Below, one piece after another: positions 1-12,785 of a stretch of 64,000 nt of DNA (position 1 is the stretch's first letter; each line of letters opens with the position of its first letter). The notes below the pieces were generated by a model. The model was not told where the DNA came from, made no database searches, and was given only the letters and a program-made list of their open reading frames with translations. The DNA is taken from the NCBI GenBank assembly GCA_037447655.1, contig JBBHKE010003555.1, positions 62,001-126,000 on the forward strand. The letters are read 5' to 3'. Both the position numbers and the translations under genes were made by a program. This stretch comes from Zygnema cylindricum. Taxonomy: Eukaryota; Streptophyta; Zygnematophyceae; Zygnematales; Zygnemataceae.

Positions 1-1749
1 CGGGCGGGAAGGGGCCAAGGGTTCGCGGTTACTTTTTTTTTTACAAAGGGGGGAGGGGGGGCTGGGCGAGGTTTTGGAGTTTTGTTTGTTTCTGGACCTT
101 TGGTTTTGTTTTTATTTGATGATTCGTTTTGTCCTTTGTGTACTTTTCTTTGTTTTGTTAGGGATTGTCGTTTTGTGTTGACAAAGGTTTCACCTAATTT
201 GGGTTCCACACTTCCACGGTTCGAAAGGTTATAAAAAGTGCGGAAAGAAAAATCTGATTTTATCGTACTTTTCGGGTTTTATGTACTTTGAGAAGTATGA
301 AAAAGTACACGTGTTGTACGGACATCGTACATAGGGTTTCGAATGAAAATAGTACGGATGGTGATGCCCGCGGAAGGCAATTTACTAATTTAGGTGTTTT
401 TCTTTCCACATAAACCGGCTTACAATATTAAATAGTCAACTTGAGAGCGGATTTTTTTCAAACGGATATAAACAGATACTATTTTCTAGCAGAAAACGAC
501 AAAAGGCTCCTGACTTCCTGCTTTTGTCGGCATTCATTTTTTGCGGTGTGCGGATTTTATTTTATGCGACAGGGATACTTTTGAAAATTATTTTAGGGTT
601 TGAATTTTGGACGTTTTTATTCTCCTGTTTTGAAGTAGGGCTAAGCGTTTTGGGGTACAATAGGAGTTAAAACGCCATTGCAACAAACTACACCGCTAAT
701 CGTTATTGCTTATTAGTGTCAAAGTTTAAATAGCGTTGAAGAAAATATACCGTCATTGATTCTAATTAAGATTTTGAAAATTAAAAAAAAAAAAAGGTTT
801 ATTTTAATTTCGGCGTTTACGCTAATTTGGGAACAGCAAAAATGGAATATTCTTCGTACGATTATATACATTACAGTAGTATATGTGTCCGTACAAATAT
901 TAAAAAATGTACAACGTCGAAAATTAAGTATCCGTACCGGTTAGACTATAATTTACAACTACAGTAATGTACAGTACAGTACTGTACCTTTCGTGATCTT
1001 TGTCGTATGGAATAATGGAAGCGAATAACAAGATTATTGGTCAGAATTTTAACTTTTAGCGTAGCGAAGGACCCTTCGTGACAATGGCTTTTTACCCGAG
1101 GAATAAACAAACTATTTTATACGGTACGGTATTCCGAAGGTTGGCTTTTTTGGTGCATAGAATACGAAGCGTAAATAGTAAATACCCGCACTGTACAAAC
1201 CAAAAGCCTTTAAAGTTTAAAATGACAAGTACTGTACTTTTGACGCTTTAAGTACATTTCGTACGTGTACGAACGTACAAGGAGCTTCAACTAGGGTACA
1301 GTTTAAGCTGCTGGAGTTAAAACGTACACCATGAATCGTTATTAGTGTTCATGTTTTTTTCGCCACTTAAAACATCTTTTATCCGTACACAGTTGTCCGA
1401 TTGCTTATCTGACGGTAGCGATTGAAAGTTAAGATTCTCAGCTTCCGATTGGCGGTCTCAAATGAAAAAACCGGACAAGTGTGTACGGAGAAAATATGTT
1501 TTATGTGGCGAAAAAAATATTAATAGCGATACGCGGTTTAGCCTTCAGGCGTAAAAAACGTTCTGCCAACACTGTGCATGGTACAATCGGCTGAAACTAC
1601 GATACAGTACAAATAGTACTGTACTATTGGTGTGAGTACAGAAATTTAATTGCAGGAAAAAGAAAAGAGGTCAACTTGGCGGTTGCTTTCGACACACTAC
1701 ATTTTTTTTTCTAAAACAAGAACCGCCCCATCAGTATTAGCGTTATCGC
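1..1749. other. Intergenic, AT-rich, decayed MITE debris
   Basis: No gene is supported. The stretch is AT-rich and unusually dense in GTAC, TACGG and CCGTA words, with palindromic runs such as acagtactgtac near 970. A TACACCG-type MITE end lies at 689, a second similar start near 1324, and an opposite-facing degenerate end near 1520-1540. This suggests overlapping, eroded copies of the TA-flanked MITE family seen intact further on. The small open frame at 756-944 is low-complexity and not convincing. Confidence 0.6.
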
Positions 1750-2026
1750 CATAGTTCAAAAGTAGGTGAAAGTAGGCCCATACAATATGCCTATTGTATG
1801 CAAAACATACAATATGACCTTAAGACCCATATTGTATTCGTACCTATTCGGGCCAATTAAAACATTCGGATCAAAAATTTGTTATTTACACCGTCAGATT
1901 CAGACGATCGGACGGTCGCTGATCAAAGTAGCGATCTAAGAAGATCACATGAAAAGCCCATAACACAACTTACGATAAAGGCGCCTACCAAAGGCCTACC
2001 ATAAAAACGCCTACTTTTGAACTATG
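1750..2026. mobile_element. hAT-like MITE, family N, copy 1 (277 bp)
   Basis: Terminal inverted repeats CATAGTTCAAAAGTAGG at the left and CCTACTTTTGAACTATG at the right bound a 277-bp element. It is flanked by a perfect 8-bp direct repeat GTTATCGC (1742-1749 and 2027-2034). An 8-bp target duplication is characteristic of the hAT superfamily, so a hAT-type transposase supplied elsewhere in the genome is the likely mobiliser. The interior has no coding capacity. A second nearly full copy lies inverted at 10831-11106, and a third is split around 3.4 and 5.1 kb. Confidence 0.85.
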
Positions 2027-2734
2027 GTTATCGCACCATAAAGTTCGAGTTATACTAGAATAAAATGCACTAGATTATGTATCGCTGTAGATTTTCTCAA
2101 TCCATCGTGAATAGTGTGGTTATTGCTAATATAGAATTCCGGTTCAATAGAGCATTATTAGAGTCATTAACTAATTATTAACAGCATTTCAGAGATGGGC
2201 GGTGTGCATTTCAATTTTCACGCGTACGGAATTACGAACTGCAATTATCTAAAAGCAAAGAAAAAAACGCCATGGTCGTGACAAATAACCGGTAAAAGTA
2301 CGAATGGATTATATTTTTTATTGTTTTTTAGATGTTGACGATCTTTGCCTCGTAAACTATAAAAAAAATGATAAGACAAGTGAACCAGTGAGGTGTGCGA
2401 AACTTGGCCTGGAAACGACAAATCCACAGATAATGGCATAATAACCAAATTAGTGGACAAAGTACAGCACAGTACTGTATTGTACTGTCTTATTTTGTCT
2501 CGACTTAAAGCTTTGGACAGATTTAGGTCGGGTAGGCGTGAAGCCATGCATAATAAACACTGGTTTGTCGTTTAGTGGAAATTTTATCTGCCTGCGGTAA
2601 AGATGCAGCACCTATATCCGTACAGTAAATACTAAATAGTAATTTCTTGTGAATGATACAATACGTAAAAAATACAATATACCCTTAAGACCCATATTGT
2701 ATTGGCCGCAAAATGAAATAAAATAGTAACAGAC
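2027..2734. other. Intergenic, no gene seen
   Basis: AT-rich sequence with no convincing coding frame. The open frames at 2245-2547 and 2393-2575 overlap on opposite strands and look like nothing known. Confidence 0.5.
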
Positions 2735-3272
2735 TACACCGCGCATCGTTATTAGTGTCAACGACACTAATTTGGGTTCTTAATTTTTTGATTTTTTTCC
2801 TCAAATAGGATACATGATTTTAATTTTTCCTTGACGTTAATTAAGGTACCGTACAAAATAGCGTAAAGGATGAATTACAATAATATCTAAATAGTGTGGT
2901 GTACGGTTGATGTAAGACTGTACATAAATGTACCTTTTCAAGTGAAAATTTTACAAAAAATGAGTTAAATCAGAAGCGCTCGCATAGGATCGTGCGCTAA
3001 AAAAACGGGTTTGTTCTGACACGTAAATTAGTCTTATATATACAGATATTTAAATTTCACGACGGCGCACGATTTTTAATATTTTGTACGGATACATATA
3101 TTAATGTATATAATCGTACAACGAATATTTCATTTTTGTTGTTCCCAAATTAGCATAAACGTCGAAATTAGAATACACATTTTTTTTTTTTTTAATTCTT
3201 AATTAGCGTCAATGACGGTTTTTTTACTTCCACACTATTTAAACTTTGACACTAATAACGATGCGCGGTGTA
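2735..3272. mobile_element. TA-flanked TIR MITE, copy M2
   Basis: The 538-bp unit begins TACACCGCGCATCGTTATTA and ends with the exact inverse complement; the inverted repeats run about 27 bp without mismatch. Every copy of this family in the window is bounded by TA, which fits a 2-bp TA target duplication of the Tc1/mariner (Stowaway-like) type. The TA can also be counted as part of the repeat, so the superfamily is an inference. There is no transposase frame. Confidence 0.75.
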
Positions 3273-3924
3273 ACAGGGTTGAGTTGCACATGGATCGATA
3301 GAGAATTAAACGTCATGTCTAAATTTGAAAAAAAAATCGGACAAAAAAATATTTTTCTGTGAGTTTTGAGCGACCTTTTTATTTAAACCGTCAGATTCGG
3401 ACGATCTGACAGTCGTTGATCAAAGTAGCGATCTAAGAAGATCACATGAAAAGCCCATAACACAACTTACGACAGGACAATATGTCATATTAGCATCTGC
3501 AATTTTGAAGGCCACACTAAATAAAGCCTCAAATTGACCAACCAAGCAGTATGGGACGATCAAAAAAGAGAACTCCACACTGCCAAAAATATTACCAAAA
3601 CCTACCCGTTGGTGGCTGCAAAAAGCCAAAAAACGCTTGCCGAAATAACTGTGAACTCTCCGTACTCTCTCTCGTCGCACACTCACCGCTCTCCACCGAG
3701 TTTTGTTTGGTTGCCCGTATGCGGGTTTTTATTTTTCCCTGGTTTTTTTTCCCGCGCTATGTCATCCTACGCCGTGTCAGTTCGCTAAAAAAAAATCGTT
3801 CGGTGGCGTGCGCTGTACTATCATCATACGTCAGATTCGTACGCTTGTATAGGGGTGTGCACAACGCACACACATACAGTATGCCTACGCTACGCGAGTT
3901 TTGTGCCAAGTTTTGTGCGCCTAC
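3273..3924. repeat. Fragment of family N MITE interrupted by unknown DNA
   Basis: From about 3380 to 3473 the sequence matches the interior of the family N MITE (compare 1890-1975). It then gives way to about 440 bp of unrecognised sequence, and the N-type sequence resumes at about 5110 after element L. The open frames here (3551-3991 and others) are not recognisable proteins. Confidence 0.6.
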
Positions 3925-5109
3925 CATAGTTGTTCAAATCGCGCGATTTTTTCATTTTTTGCGGTTGAAACGTATAATTCGTGACTTTTGAAAAAATCGT
4001 AAAAAAACGTATACTGTAAACTGAAACTGAAATATTACGACACCTGTAAACTAATTCCTGTAACCGTACATTTTTTTACGGATATGTACGGAATAAAACG
4101 GAAATATGCGTCGCACTTATTGGTACTTTTTGTTCAGTGAACTGAACAGAAATACCACGGAAGTTGTACGTTATATAATCGAAAATGTACGGACATTTTC
4201 GAAAAGAGACGTTGAACGTCACAAAAATTTCGCGCGTTCAGTTTGAAATTTGTACGGGCGTCTTCTTCATTTTTTTTTTTAAAGAAGACGCCATGGAACA
4301 GAGACGAAATTGCATAAAATGTTATCTTCGTGGCATTCGAACCCGGGCACTTCAAGTGCGTAACTTACCTTAAGGTGAACGGAAATACCACGAAAGTTGT
4401 ACGTTATATAATCGAAAATGTACGGACATTTTCGAAAAGAGACGTTGAACGTCACAAAAATTTCGCGCGTTCAGTTTGAAATTTGTACGGGCGTCTTCTT
4501 CAAATTTTTTTGAAAGAAGACGCCATGGAACAGAGACGAAATTGCATAAAATGTTATCTTCGTGGCATTCGAAACCGGGCACTTCAAGTGCGTAACTTAC
4601 CTTAAGGTGAACGGAAATACCACGGAAGTTGTACGTTATATAATCGAAAATGTACGGACATTTTCGGAAAGAGACGTTGAACGTCACAATAATTTCGCGC
4701 GTTCAGTTTGAAATTTGTACGGGCGTCTTCTTCAATTTTTTTTGAAAGAAGACGCCATGGAACAGAGACGAAATTGCATAAAATGTTATCTTCGCGGCAT
4801 CCGAACCCGGCATTTCAAGCACGTAACTTACCCTAAGGTGAAATACAGGATTACCATTTGGTAACGAAATTCCGTAACTAACAAAAATTGTGATAAAATT
4901 TTAAAGAGTTTAATATTTTACCGCTTATTTCACGGGAAAGACTTACAAACTGCGTTATATGTAATAGTTTTTTGTTTTTTTATGTACGGAATAATACGGA
5001 AGGAAATTCAATAACGATTTTTTGCGATTTGATCAAAAGGTTCAATGCGTTTGTTACGTATACTTCGTCACGTACGGTACGTTCGCACTAATCGCCGTGA
5101 ACAACTATG
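3925..5109. mobile_element. hAT-like non-autonomous element L (1185 bp)
   Basis: Ends are CATAGTTGTTC at the left and its inverse complement GAACAACTATG at the right, flanked by a perfect 8-bp duplication GCGCCTAC (3917-3924 and 5110-5117). The target is itself N-type MITE sequence, so L is nested in a relative with similar CATAG ends. The interior holds three tandem copies of a roughly 233-bp unit (separate entry). No transposase is encoded. A degraded inverted relative lies at about 10025-10814. Confidence 0.82.
4149..4842. repeat. Three tandem 233-bp repeats inside element L
   Basis: Copies start near 4149, 4382 and 4614 and are highly similar. Each contains a perfect hairpin (arms GGCGTCTTCTT and AAGAAGACGCC around a T-rich loop; the first is at about 4257-4292). 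On the minus strand each also has a B-box-like word GGTTCGAATGCC next to a small hairpin GCACTTGAAGTGC. That second part resembles the head of a tRNA-derived SINE, best in copy 1 and mutated in copies 2 and 3. The SINE reading is inference. Confidence 0.8.
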
Positions 5110-5160
5110 GCGCCTACCAAAGGCCTACCATAAAAACGCCTACTTTTTAACTATGGAACA
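5110..5160. repeat. Right end of a family N MITE
   Basis: After the TSD of element L the family N right-hand sequence resumes and ends at an ACTATG terminus near 5155, completing the copy whose left part lies near 3380-3473. Confidence 0.6.
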
Positions 5161-5379
5161 TACTCATTTCAGAATTACGATATTTAGTGCGAAGTGGACT
5201 TCACGCGATCCCAGTTGCGAAAGTGTCACAGGAAATACGAAAAAAAGTGTCACGATTGTTTTCAAAAATACGAACAAATATGTAAATCTTGTGAAAAAAC
5301 GTGCGAGTCCTGCACAGCCACCCTAAGATAAAAATCGACGGCTGGAGGGAAGTCTCATTTCGCACGATTTGCAGGAAAC

Positions 5380-5924
5380 TACACCGCCAATCGTTATTAG
5401 CGTTGTGTACGCTAATATCCGTCCCGCTTTTTTTTTTTTTTATTCTCCATTAGTGTAGTTCATTCTATTTTTTTCTTTATTCTATTTAGGGTTATTTTCA
5501 GTAAGTTGTCTCTTAAATAGAGTGGTGTACGGTTAGTGTCAGACCGTACATAAATGTACCTTTTTAAGTTAAAAAGTACAATAAATTAGTTTTAGTAACC
5601 GTGGACGCATGAGAATGTGCGTTCTAAAAAGGAAAAAAAACCAGGTCGTAAAAATTCCCGCTCGCACATATTCGTCCGACAGCCGCGTTTCGACCGTGTG
5701 AATGTACGATTTGTGTACGATTTGTCAGATTTTGTACGGAGACCTATATTAGTGTAGGCATGTTTACGACCGACATTTTTTTTTTCAAAGATCCAAATTA
5801 CCATAACCAAACAATTAGAATGTATGATTTTTTCCAAAATTTTCAAATTCTTAAATAGCGTACACCACGGTAATAATTTTTATACGCTAAAAAAACTTAC
5901 ACGCTAATAACGATTGGCGGTGTA
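5380..5924. mobile_element. TA-flanked TIR MITE, copy M3
   Basis: The left end TACACCGCCAATCGTTATTA and the right end TAACGATTGGCGGTGTA form perfect inverted repeats of more than 20 bp. The first part of its interior closely matches the shorter copy at 35917-36137, so the latter is probably an internal deletion derivative. No coding sequence. Confidence 0.78.
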
Positions 5925-5932
5925 CAGTACAG

Positions 5933-6488
5933 TACACCGTCAATCGCTATTAGAGTAAAGGAATAAATAGCGTAAAAAAAAAAATAGTGTTATTAACACT
6001 AATCGGGATTTTTTTTTTTTTTTTTTTAAATATATATACTAATTAATCCCTAACTGTAATTTGGGTTGTCCTGAATAATAAATGCCCGCCCTTTCGATGT
6101 CTACATTAATCTGTGTAGCCGTACAAAATCTGACAATTCGTACGCCGTCGCGCTGTTCACACGGTCGACGGACAAACATATGAGAACGTGATTTTTTTCG
6201 ACGGGTTTGCGTCTCTTTCTTCCAGTGCACATTCACATGTGTGCGCAATAATGTTAAGTGTCTTTTTATGCTTTCCTAATTCAAAAAGTACCATTTCGTA
6301 CGAATATTCCCTGTTCGTACGCCACACTATTTTCATCGCAGTGTACTTTCCTTATTAACGCTAATTGAAAAAAAAACCTAATTAGAATAATGGGAAAAAT
6401 AAAATTATGGATTATATTTCGGGTTTTTTTATTTTGAAAAAAGGGCACCGAATTGGCGTTATACACTCTAATAGCGATTGACGGTGTA
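5933..6488. mobile_element. TA-flanked TIR MITE, copy M4
   Basis: Bounded by TACACCGTCAATCGCTATTA and its inverse complement ending GACGGTGTA. It lies only 8 bp from copy M3, and the spacer is an acagtacag-type palindromic stretch. The ends differ from M3 at a few bases, so this is a separate subfamily, not a tandem duplication. Confidence 0.75.
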
Positions 6489-9400
6489 ATACACCGTACT
6501 TTACATTACAGTACAGTACGAAGGAATGTTTCTATTTCCGTAAGCGATAAGTCAACTCGCGTTACCATTGACGGGCCGATAGTCAATGACGCAGGCTGAC
6601 ATCACATTTCGGTTCAACAGTTCCAAGTCGCGGTTATTTCTAGCAACGTGTCGTGCACGCACCTTGATGCATCACACTGCTCAGCGCTACCGACAAAAAT
6701 ATCGTAAAAACAAATTCATGACTCGTAACTGGTATGCGCCGCTACGGACAAAATAACCATGTACAACAAGTTTCTTTACCGTATTTAGTGTGGACGGTAA
6801 AGAAACACTGAAACGGCGAAATCCGACGCCGCGCAAGAAACGCACATGCTTTTTCAAGATTTGTACGGACATTCCAATTTTCCGCGAGATTACAGAGGTT
6901 GCGCAAAGGTCCAGCCACGTGTCCAGGTTTGGTATTCTATTCGGGAAAGCTGAAGCCGCCAGCTGTCGACCACGAGAGACTGCAGCTGTACGGAGATTTT
7001 TGCTTTCTGGCTGGTCCACCCAAGATTGGCGCCAGTCCAAAGATCGCATGGCGTTAAGACCTGGAGATGCCGGCCGGCCAATGAGCGGGGCTGCAAATTT
7101 GGCACGTTTGTGACGGTCGGTTTTAGGGTTTATTACTTTTTTCACGGTTTGAATTACTGCCATTTGAATTTTGCAGGCGGCAGATGCATACAAAATATAG
7201 GTACGGAAACGTGCCACGGAGTCACGAACTGTGGTATGGCGCTGTACGAAACTTTAGGTATGGTTGTGATTTTTCTCGTTCGAGAAGAACGGCGGGCGTG
7301 GACCGTCAGCTGTCAACATTTGACGCCTCCGTACGGTTTTCTTACACCGCTTTTCAACCAAGTTTGCGTTGAATCTTTCTTCCAGCCGCCTCGTGGTACG
7401 GAAAAAAAAACCTTCTGGGGCAAAAGACCCCGGCTCGGGAAAACTCAAAATTGTTTTTTTCGCTCCACGTAGTGGACAATAATTCCGACATAGTTTAAAA
7501 TTGTGATTGGTCGGTTTGCAGAGAGCGTACGGACAACACTCTGCAGGATAAAAGTCCAAAGAACAATTGCTTCGGAGTTCAGACTTGTCCCATGTGAAAT
7601 TCTTTTTCGTCGTTTTTCTTGTCACACGGAAAAATCCGTTTCGCCTGTCGTATGCGGTTTTGCGTATCACGGCCCTATTGCGATAATCGGTACGGGCGAC
7701 GGAAACAGAAGCGCTATCCAATAATATCGCCTAAAACGTATCGCATCCCAATGTTAGGGGAACACCGTCGCGTTATCCCACGCCCTGATTTCAAAAACAT
7801 TATTTAGTATGTCGATCTTACTTGGAGCTGTGTACAGTACAGTAACGGTAAAAGAAAAATACGTTTTGTCGGCGGAATAGTAAATCACCGTGTGAACAGG
7901 ATTAAAATTGCCGTACCCTGACTTCTGACAAGCCAATAACAAGCACTTCGTGATATTTTTTAGTACTTTCGTTTGGTACTAGGTGATCGTGGTGTCAGGT
8001 AAAACTGACATGTATTGTCCATTTCACCACCAAATGTAATGTGCCTTGTAATGGAGGGATGTCCTGATAAACTACGCTATATCGTATATAACTAGGAAAA
8101 GCACGCTACAATATCGTCAAATATCGTAAGGGACATACCGTGGTTCTAAACCACGATACGCAGCACTACACCACCCATAGATTATCGTTACTGAATTGTT
8201 ATAGTTATCAAAGTTTTAGCGTTAAAAACACTACTTTTTGTTTTCGAATAGGTATTTTGGCGATGCAATAATCTTTTTTACACATTTCACACTAATTTTA
8301 CTTTTTGATAGTCATAGACTTACACAAAAACAGTATAACATAGTTTACGCAGTAGCGTTAAATTAAGCGCGTGCGAATTATGGTTCGTCATACGTCAACT
8401 TCTAGACAATTCAGCAAAAAACAACTTACAAACGTTGATTTGCAACATAACCAAAGGTCAATTTCCTTTCCTATATTTACTCTCTTTAAGAAAAAAGAAT
8501 GCATATAAACTATTGTGTATATTTGGTTTAATCTTCAAATCTAGACTCTAGCTTGTAATCAAAAGTTTGCGTGTAGTATTCTAATTATTGAGTTTTGGGT
8601 TAAAAGCTGTACAAATAGGACGTCATAATGATATATTAACAAATGTGAGTTCAAATTAAAACATTAAGTTCAAACATCCAGATTTTATATTATGAAATAT
8701 GATTTCAAGATTATATAATTTTGAACATATTTTTTCATTTGTAATCATTTGCACTCGCGGAAAAAAGTGAAAACGTTCGAACGGTATTTCAAGCAACGTG
8801 TAAATGTTTATAGCCAAGTATAATTGAATACCGTTGACTGTTGTACCATTTAGGACATTAAACAAAGTTTTACCACCAATAATCCACACTCATCAATTGT
8901 AAATCTAGGAAGACCATCTTTGGTCATGTTTAGTATTGAAGCAACAAAACGATTTTTTTATATAGCAAATCACATTCTACGTGCTACGTTCGACACGATA
9001 GCATAACCAACATAGATGCAACTAACAAGTACAACATAAACATAACTAACACGAATGATGCCGACATAAGACAAGTACTACCGAAAGTATGTCTCCATGT
9101 GTTAAAGTAAGGGTATTATTATACAATTCATACAAAAGTGGATGTTGCACCGGAAAAATATTATGTTGTATAAAAAAATGGTAAAGACCAAAGTAGAAAT
9201 TAAATCAACTTGAAACTTATAATGTACTTTAGCGTGGGGTTCTCTTATTTTTTTAACCAATATCAAGTTATGCCAACTTATCCTCAAACTCAACGTGAAT
9301 CACCTCGAGGTCCTAACTAAAATAAAGTGACATGTAACCAACAAACAAGCAATATTATATTTTCGTCTCACACGACTTATAAGATTTTGCTCGAAAGAGA

Positions 9401-10024
9401 GTACACAATATTTGTTTTTTTTTTATATATTCTATAAATAAAAATCCACTGGTTCCCGGAGCTTCACTTTCATTTATGGGTCATTGCGAAATGGTCTTCG
9501 ATGGCTCTGCCATTCCCTCTCCCACTACCTCTAAAACCGTTTTTTTTTGGCGTGAAGTGGAAAGATATATTAACGTAAAATTTTACTGTTTGTTATCGTA
9601 ATTCGTTGAGAATTTGAGAGGGAAATGATAAAATAAAAAAATAGAGAAACCATGACATAAATTTATTGACTTCGACGTTGTCACTAATAGGCATAACATC
9701 ACAATGTCACAAAAACTAGACGTCTACAATGTTAACAAATTTATAAAAGTCTATACAGTCACAAAATAATAAACTTCCAACATATTAAACAGTCACAAAA
9801 TTTTATGACATCTGCACATATCACTAATTTAAGTGATTACTTTCATTTTTAGGTCATTTGAAATCTACAAAAACTAAACATAAAATTTGTAATCCTAAAA
9901 ATGTTGATCCTTAAAGTTACATGGTCACACACCCTTTCTCTCATCACAACGTTTTATCTATTTTTTCTCAATCGTAATCCAACGCTCTTTTTCAATAAAA
10001 AAAACCAACGGTATAAGCTAAAAT
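6489..10024. other. Long gene-free stretch
   Basis: No recognisable gene. 6.6-7.8 kb is less AT-rich and carries several overlapping open frames on both strands (longest 176 codons at 6687-7217, minus). None shows a recognisable motif or a clear splice structure, and their mutual overlap argues against coding. 8.2-10.0 kb is AT-rich with nothing identifiable. Confidence 0.5.
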
Positions 10025-10814
10025 AATAGTTGTTCGTAGCGATTAGTGCAAACGTTTCAATCGTGACGAATTATACGTAACGAATGCATTGAACCTTTTG
10101 AACAAATCGTAAAAAAACGTTAATGAATTTTTAACCGTACAGTTCCGTACAATTAAAAAAAAAGTACATATAACACAGTTTGTAAGTTTTCCGTTAAACG
10201 AGCGCTAAAGTATTATAAATATTTAAATAAAATAACATTTCGTGTCTATATCGTAATTCCTCCATCAAATGGTGGCAAAGAATGTAAAAAAGGCTATGTT
10301 AGATTATGTTACACCCAAGTTCAAATTTCCGCAAGGGCATTTGTTTATCGAATTTCGTGCGTCAGAGCCTATCTGACATGCAACCATGGACGCTTCTCTC
10401 CGCATTCTCTCTCTATCTATCAGACAGCACACGACTGCAAAAAAATAAAGTACAGACCATGTACAAATGACATTTTTTACATTAAGCATTGCACGATATA
10501 AAAAAACGCACGTGGAATAAGGTGACGTTCCAACGTATCTTTTCGAAAATGTGCGTACATTTTCGATGAAGAGACGTACAAGTTCCGTGATAGTTCTCTT
10601 CAGTTCACTGAAAAAAAATTACCAATAACTACGACGTATATTTTCCTCGAATTCCGTACATTTCCGTAAAAAACAGTACAAATTACGGAAATTATTGTAC
10701 TTTTCCCGATAATTGTCAGTTTCAGTTCACAGTCGACGTTTTTTTGCGATTTTCAAAATTGTCACGAACTATACGTTTCATTTGGAAAAATTGAAAAAAT
10801 CGCACGATTTTAAC
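10025..10814. mobile_element. Degenerate inverted copy of element L
   Basis: Starts with a decayed TAGTTGTTC end and finishes with a decayed AACAACACTAG end. Between them, in inverse orientation, are the landmarks of element L: the AAAAAATCG-rich arm, the cagtttcagttcac block, and one partial match to its 233-bp unit around 10520-10610. It lacks the three-fold repeat seen at 4149-4842, so that amplification is copy-specific. Confidence 0.6.
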
Positions 10815-10830
10815 AACACTAGCTAAAACG

Positions 10831-11106
10831 CATAGTTCAAAAGTAGGCGTTTTTATGGTAGGCCTTTGGTCGGCGCCTTTATCGTAAGTTGAGTTATGGG
10901 CTTTTCATGTGATATTCTTAGATCGCTACTTTTATCAGCGACCGTCCGATCGTCCGAATCTGACGGTGTAAATATTATTTTTTGGTCCGAATGTTTTAAT
11001 TGGTCCGAATAGGTCCGAATACAATATGGGTCTTAAGGTCATATTGTATGTTTTGCATACAATATGCATATTGTATGGGCCTGCTTTCACCTACTTTTGA
11101 ACTATG
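10831..11106. mobile_element. hAT-like MITE, family N, copy 2 (276 bp)
   Basis: Same CATAGTTCAAAAGTAGG ends as the copy at 1750-2026 but in the opposite orientation. Flanks are CTAAAACG (10823-10830) and CTAAAATG (11107-11114), an 8-bp duplication with one mismatch. No coding sequence. Confidence 0.82.
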
Positions 11107-12785
11107 CTAAAATGTTTGAGGGTCCGAAAGACAAACGACGCGTCACAGCAGTCACGTTTATTGTCGCTCAAAGCAACCAACGACAAACGGACAGGAAAAA
11201 GTACGTGAAATGTACAAATTGCCAGAATTCAAACGTCATGGCGACGCAAGCAACAGCGATGCAGCGTCACGTTTTGTCGCGGATATGAATTTAACGTCAG
11301 CTTGGGCGTCACAGATTCTCTCGCTGACGAATCGTGTCACGGCACTCACGTCGATTGCCCGTCGCGTCACATGTTGTGGAAAGACTGTAAATAATTAAAT
11401 ATTGATGTGCGAAAAGGTATATAATCATTACGTAATGATAACGCATTTTATTACCATAAATATAATTACAAAAATACGCCTATAATATTGGCATATTGCT
11501 TTCTTTTTTCACGCCCTTTTGATATATGGTTCCGTCAACATTTGGTGACGCCCGACTTTTGTTCACCTCGGGAAGATTTGTTTTAAATGCAAAAGACAAA
11601 ACACTGTTCATAGGCGAATGACACCGACAAGCAACAAATTATGTGTACGGCGCCGACAATTGACATTAAATGTCGAATCTAAACTTTAATGGGAACGCTT
11701 ATTGACGCTCTTCACCATTCACCGACAATTGTACAAATCAATGATGCCACGTGGGAGTCAATATCTGAGAAACACGTAACTGACAAGACTGTACGGTGCC
11801 TACCCAACTGTCCTTCTGACTGACAAGATGTGGTACATGTAAGGTATCCAGTCAGGACCTAGTTGAGTTATGAAGTATCAACTCACCAATGCCAGGCGAA
11901 CTTGTACACGTGTACCATTACATGGACTCAACACACAATACCCTTAATTTCGTGCGACATTCTTTTTTCTTTGCTATTCTTGCCTTTTCTATATCCATAG
12001 CAGACTAGCAGTACACATTCATTGCGTAACTCGTACGTACAGGTATCAATTTCCAATCCAATTACTGGAAATAGCCGGTGCCCGTACGCAAAATTACAGT
12101 ACGGATCTAAAGAGACAAAAATATCAAGAGTTGATGACTGTTTATCTATGTGGACGGTGGTATCGAAGCAGACGGTCAAGGATTCATAGCGTGACAACTC
12201 GTCGTGGCGTGCACTGATAAAACTTTACGAGTGACAGCCTACAAAATCATATGACGTTTTGAAATAAATTTTTTAAAAGCCACGTTTAGGGTCATTCATT
12301 GGTCGCACGTGTCTCAACTGTATTGAACGGCTTCGACATTATCCACGTCCACTTTTTATGCGACGATTGCGAATCTTGACGTTTGTCTTTTAAATCTTTG
12401 ACCCTTCGTACAACCACCGACACCGTTCGTACATTTAGGGGTTTCGAAATTATAGTGTTGTGTATCGGTAAGGATTTGCCGATAACCGATATGGACCTTT
12501 TTTCGGGTACCCGATAATCGATATATTGGTACGATATATCGTTATCGGTGTTATCGCCGATAAATAACCGATATCGATAAATATCGGCGATACATATACG
12601 GGCCGTACAGATAAATGTACGGCCAGTACACTCAACTGTGCGTCATATTCCCCGAACGCGCCGCAGACCCCCTTCCCCCCGATTTCGGTAAAAAATCACG
12701 ATTTCCCTTAATTATTTATTATTCAAGGGGGTTTTACTTGGGTTCCACGCTCCCATACCTTTCCTCAATGTCCTTTTGACTGTTA
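11107..12785. other. Gene-free stretch with CGATA-rich palindromic repeat
   Basis: No gene recognised. At about 12455-12605 there is a cluster of short inverted motifs built on CCGATA, TATCGG and CGATATCG. A related cluster in the opposite orientation lies at about 20040-20155, with GATACACAACAC at its edge. They look like two copies of one small palindrome-rich dispersed repeat. Confidence 0.5.

Noticed and set aside
6687-7217. 176-codon minus-strand frame as a gene
   Set aside because: Several frames on both strands overlap here, none with known motifs or splice signals; more likely compositional.
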